A DNA stretch of 64,000 nucleotides from Takakia lepidozioides (taxonomy: Eukaryota; Streptophyta; Takakiopsida; Takakiales; Takakiaceae), in the NCBI GenBank assembly GCA_030704615.1, contig CM060731.1, positions 42,470,001 to 42,534,000 of the forward strand, in the 5' to 3' direction. Positions 61,401-64,000 of this stretch are shown in pieces (positions within the stretch are counted from its first letter, which is position 1; every line of letters begins with the position of its first letter). The position numbers and the translations under genes were made by a program. Under the pieces are notes generated by a model, which made no database searches, had not been told where the DNA came from, and saw only the letters and a program-made list of their open reading frames with translations.

Positions 61401-64000
61401 AATTCAATTTTCATGGATTGGGGAGCTAAGTAATTGGTTTCTTTTTTGTATTTTTGTGAATGGCGTTGACGCCATTCACATACAGTGATGTTGTGAGGTC
61501 CTCAGTGATAGGTTCGTTATGAATGTGCATTGAGTTTTCCTGGATGGTTCCTTACTCAATTTTTTTATTTCCATCCTGTGATTTTGCTTCATTTCAGTAA
61601 TAATTTGGCTTCATTCTTGAATGTCGTTGACGACATTCACTTCTATGTCTGTGTCATTTCTAATCGCTTATTTGCATTCACCTGGATTAGGATGTATTTA
61701 CAGTGTCATGGAATGGAATGTTCTGAATGGCGTTGACGACATTCATATCTGGAGCAGTAGTGTGGTCCTGAAAGGTCCTTGGAGCAGTTGTCAGAGCCAT
61801 TTCAATCCATGTTTTATTCTTTCTGTTCTACTTGCATCTTACTCACTGAGCGCTTTTGTGGGTTGGGATTCATCTCCTTTTTTCAGGTACACGAAATATG
61901 TGCTTATGGAAGGAAATCACCTGAGCGGAATTCCCGACTATCTTGACATGTGGTCGGACCCTGCAAACGATCCAACCATGTATACTGCAGGGATATTGAA
62001 GGACTGGAGTCCTTCTCACTTCAGAGACTGTGGGTGGTACCTTGACTGCCCACCTGAGCACACGACCTTTCAAGAACAGCATATGAAATACTTGAACAAT
62101 AACGCTGAGATGCTGGCGCCTTTGACTGACGAAGAGTATCAACGAAACATAGCAACCTTGGCTGCCAAGGAGCCTGATGCTCAGGGAACGCCGCAGAAGG
62201 GAAAGAAGGCGGGCCGCAAACCAAAAGACAAGGCTGTTGATGTCATAGCCATCTCACCAGCAAAGCCAAAGGACAAAGACAAGTCCAAAGAGAAGGAAAA
62301 GGACAAGGGGAAGGAGAATGAAAAGGAGATGGAGAGTGGGCAGGACTTTAGTGCTGGAAGATATACCCGCACTCTTCAGTGCGTGTTCGATGCCAAGCCA
62401 CACCCTTCCCGTTCTGATTCAGCAGGAGAGATGAAAATTGTTAATGAGGGTTGGCTTTCGATGATGCAGAGTCGAAAGAGAGGATACACTGGGGTGCCAT
62501 CCCCTACCTGGGACAATATAATCTCATTCCTCAATCTGGTGAGAATTCCAGTTTCTTTCCTTTTTCTCTGAATGTTTCGTTGGCAGTATTTCAGTCTCGT
62601 TCTTTGAACTTATAAAAAACATGTCTGTTGCAGGTGAGCACAGGTCCCACCTTCGTGTGCGGTGTGCAGAAAACTTATGCGGCCGACATTGTCATTCTCG
62701 ACATCCCGGATGGCCAGGCTGTGCCAGAAGTTCTTCCAAAGGGCAAGACGCCAGGGTGGAACAAATTCGAGGACAACTACTGGAGTTGGGTATTCGGGTT
62801 CTGTAACAATTTCCTCTCTGATGCAGGGACACTTCTGCTTTTTCAGTCATGTGACAATGATAGTCGTCGGGCATTGGCATCATACCTCAAGTCTTCAGGG
62901 TTTGAAGTTTTGCGCACATGGAATTGTGTGAACAGCCTCTACCTTGTGAAAGGGGGTTTCCCTGGTCAGCTGGTATGCCGTCTGCCTTCTGCTTATGCTT
63001 TGATCATGAGTTTCAATTTTCTCTGCAGCTCCACTCTAGTAGAATGTTTTATGATCGACACCGATCATCAACGATTCATGGTTTTTTGGTGTCAGAGTTC
63101 TGAATAGCCGATGTACACACTTCCACTTTAGATTGTGTTTACCACACTAACCTGCTATCTTTGGCAGACGAGGATGTTCGAGGCGATCTGCCTGCGGAGG
63201 ATTCGCACATCAAAGACACCATCCTCCATCCGCAGCTTTGAGATTTCTGACCAGGGTTGTTTCGTCAACCCCCCCTATGAGCCCCATGTCGATGACATTT
63301 TGTACAACTTCATGCAGTCCAGTCAGACTCTGAAGAGACCAGATGGCACTCCCTGGAGAGGTGCAAAGGAAAAGTCACCAGCATTCATGCAAATACTGCT
63401 GGAGTCATGCAGCCACCGCTCTGCACGGGTGGTCGATCTTTCTGTGTCCACAGGTTCGTTTTCTCCCTTCCGAATTGGTTTCCTTTCAACAGTTTCATCT
63501 GCTTAAATCCCCTCCTCCAAACTGTTTATGTTCTCCTGTCTGGTGCAGGAGCAACTTACCACGCATGCAAGGCAGGCGGAAGAAGCCTTTTTGGTATGGA
63601 GGGTGATTCTGACCTCTACAACACAGTGCTCCTCCCCCTTTTGTCTGGCTCCACTTCAGGCACACAGACTGATCGGATTCATATTCGAAATGATGACGAT
63701 CCCGAAGATAAGCAGGTCGACAACGACTTTTCATGTGAGTAAGTGCTAAACCCTCTTTGGGAGTCATACTCAATTTCTCGATAACATCAAAGTTACAGTA
63801 ATAACTTTTTCAGGCTGTCTTTCAGGAAAGCCAGCGGTGGATCTTCAGGAGATACAGTCATTTCTGGCGAGTCTGTTTTCGACAGCCCCCTTTCCAATTT
63901 TCTGCTCCCTGTTTATGCCGAAGCAATGGCACTTCACGCGTCCGAGTCCCTATCCCCTGACTTTTTAGTGGCCAGCCGTAGGTGTATCCAGCGTGGATCC
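58454..64000 (+). CDS. ORF2: ParB-like plus beta-class DNA methyltransferase-like protein (10 exons, runs off window)
   Basis: Exons 58454-58750, 59170-59822, 59917-60109, 60194-60631, 60716-60942, 61887-62538, 62634-62972, 63168-63453, 63549-63738 and 63814-edge. All junctions are GT-AG and phases fit, giving at least 1154 residues with no stop. The donor at 63739 is chosen because it avoids a TGA. Residues 1-99 are basic/acidic. About 170-285 is ParB-like (LDIPLCRMISMPVVRPP ... VWDGNHRLLAW, DGNHR near 268). Exon 6 has a Lys-rich linker (KKAGRKPKDK). About 830-1060 has the N4/N6 methylase order: ILDIPDG near 843 (in place of DPPY), GTLLLFQSCD, NPPYEP near 967, EKSPAFMQILLESCS, then VVDLSVSTGATYHA near 1022 and LFGMEGD (motif I-like). 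Possible role: site-specific DNA binding or modification for the element. The altered motifs leave catalysis uncertain. Confidence 0.8.
58831..59151. repeat. Four B-type palindromes in intron 1 of ORF2 B-right
   Basis: Sites 58831-58854, 58927-58950, 59002-59025 and 59128-59151 (GTGATTGTCG-TTAC-CGCCATTCAC). The two half-site types are mixed, so pairing is imperfect. Confidence 0.85.
61021..61746. repeat. Seven B-type palindromes in intron 5 of ORF2 B-right
   Basis: Sites start at 61021, 61142, 61253, 61348, 61456, 61617 and 61723, with steps of 121, 111, 95, 108, 161 and 106 bp. Perfect-arm examples are 61348 (GTGAATGTCG-TTGA-CGACATTCAC) and 61456 (GTGAATGGCG-TTGA-CGCCATTCAC). They fill the 944-bp intron, much longer than the gene's other introns. 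Confidence 0.92.
63048..63071. repeat. C-type palindrome in intron 7 of ORF2 B-right
   Basis: TTTATGATCG-ACAC-CGATCATCAA; 9 of 10 arm positions pair. Matches the C-type sites at 35.87-36.20 kb. Confidence 0.7.

Larger units (their letters stand above)
54673..64000. repeat. Right arm of the giant inverted repeat
   Basis: Reverse-complement partner of 40714-50272, reaching the window edge. The inner break falls between HGTVR and the following residues of the transposase. Confidence 0.95.

Noticed and set aside
40714-64000. A single recent hairpin duplication
   Set aside because: The arms differ by many indels, one arm has a different inner sequence, and terminal repeats bracket only the left copy; two related insertions fit better.

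Overview
The window looks like nuclear DNA of a land plant with a repeat-rich genome. Genes have GT-AG introns, degenerate TTTAGGG-type telomere-like repeats and pentatricopeptide (PPR)-derived repeats are present, and nearly all recognisable coding sequence belongs to mobile elements. A fern or another non-seed plant is my best guess, by inference only. No ordinary single-copy host gene, rRNA or tRNA was recognised.

Layout. 1-19277: a macrosatellite of about 6.5 near-identical 2.94-kb units, cut by a 500-N gap (19278-19777). 19778-20517: a PPR-derived minisatellite. About 21.8-30.3 kb: a decayed element 'A', with a truncated ORF2 (minus strand) and a SWIM-type Mutator-like (MULE) transposase (plus strand). 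Between these two genes lies an array of about 30 palindromes spaced 53 bp apart. 31.2-32.2 kb: telomere-like repeats. 33-36.6 kb: remnants of a transposase, of a Crypton-like recombinase, and of a third ('C') ORF2. 36.96-53.68 kb: a large element ('B-left') bounded by short terminal inverted repeats. It holds an ORF2 pseudogene, a transposase pseudogene and a fused FCP1/HAD-phosphatase gene fragment. 54.08-64.0 kb: a second copy ('B-right') in opposite orientation, apparently intact and running off the window. B-left and B-right form an inverted repeat with arms of at least 9.3 kb around a 4.4-kb spacer.

How the genes fit together. Each element pairs two divergent genes. One is a transposase of about 1130-1200 residues with the motif GHPWC, a MULE-like catalytic core and a C-terminal SWIM zinc finger. 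The other (ORF2) is a multi-exon gene whose product joins a ParB-like domain (WDGNHRLLAW) to a domain with the motif order of beta-class N4/N6 DNA methyltransferases. In B-right I could assemble ORF2 as ten exons with open frames and consistent splice phases up to the window edge.

The most striking non-coding signal is a set of 24-bp palindromes in introns and intergenic DNA of these elements. All have the plan 10-bp arm, 4-bp centre, 10-bp arm, with CG at the inner end of each arm, but each family has its own arm sequence: A CGGAAATGCG, B GTGAATGTCG, C GTGATGATCG. I propose that these are element-specific recognition sites for the element's own ORF2 product and/or transposase. This is a hypothesis, not a demonstrated function.
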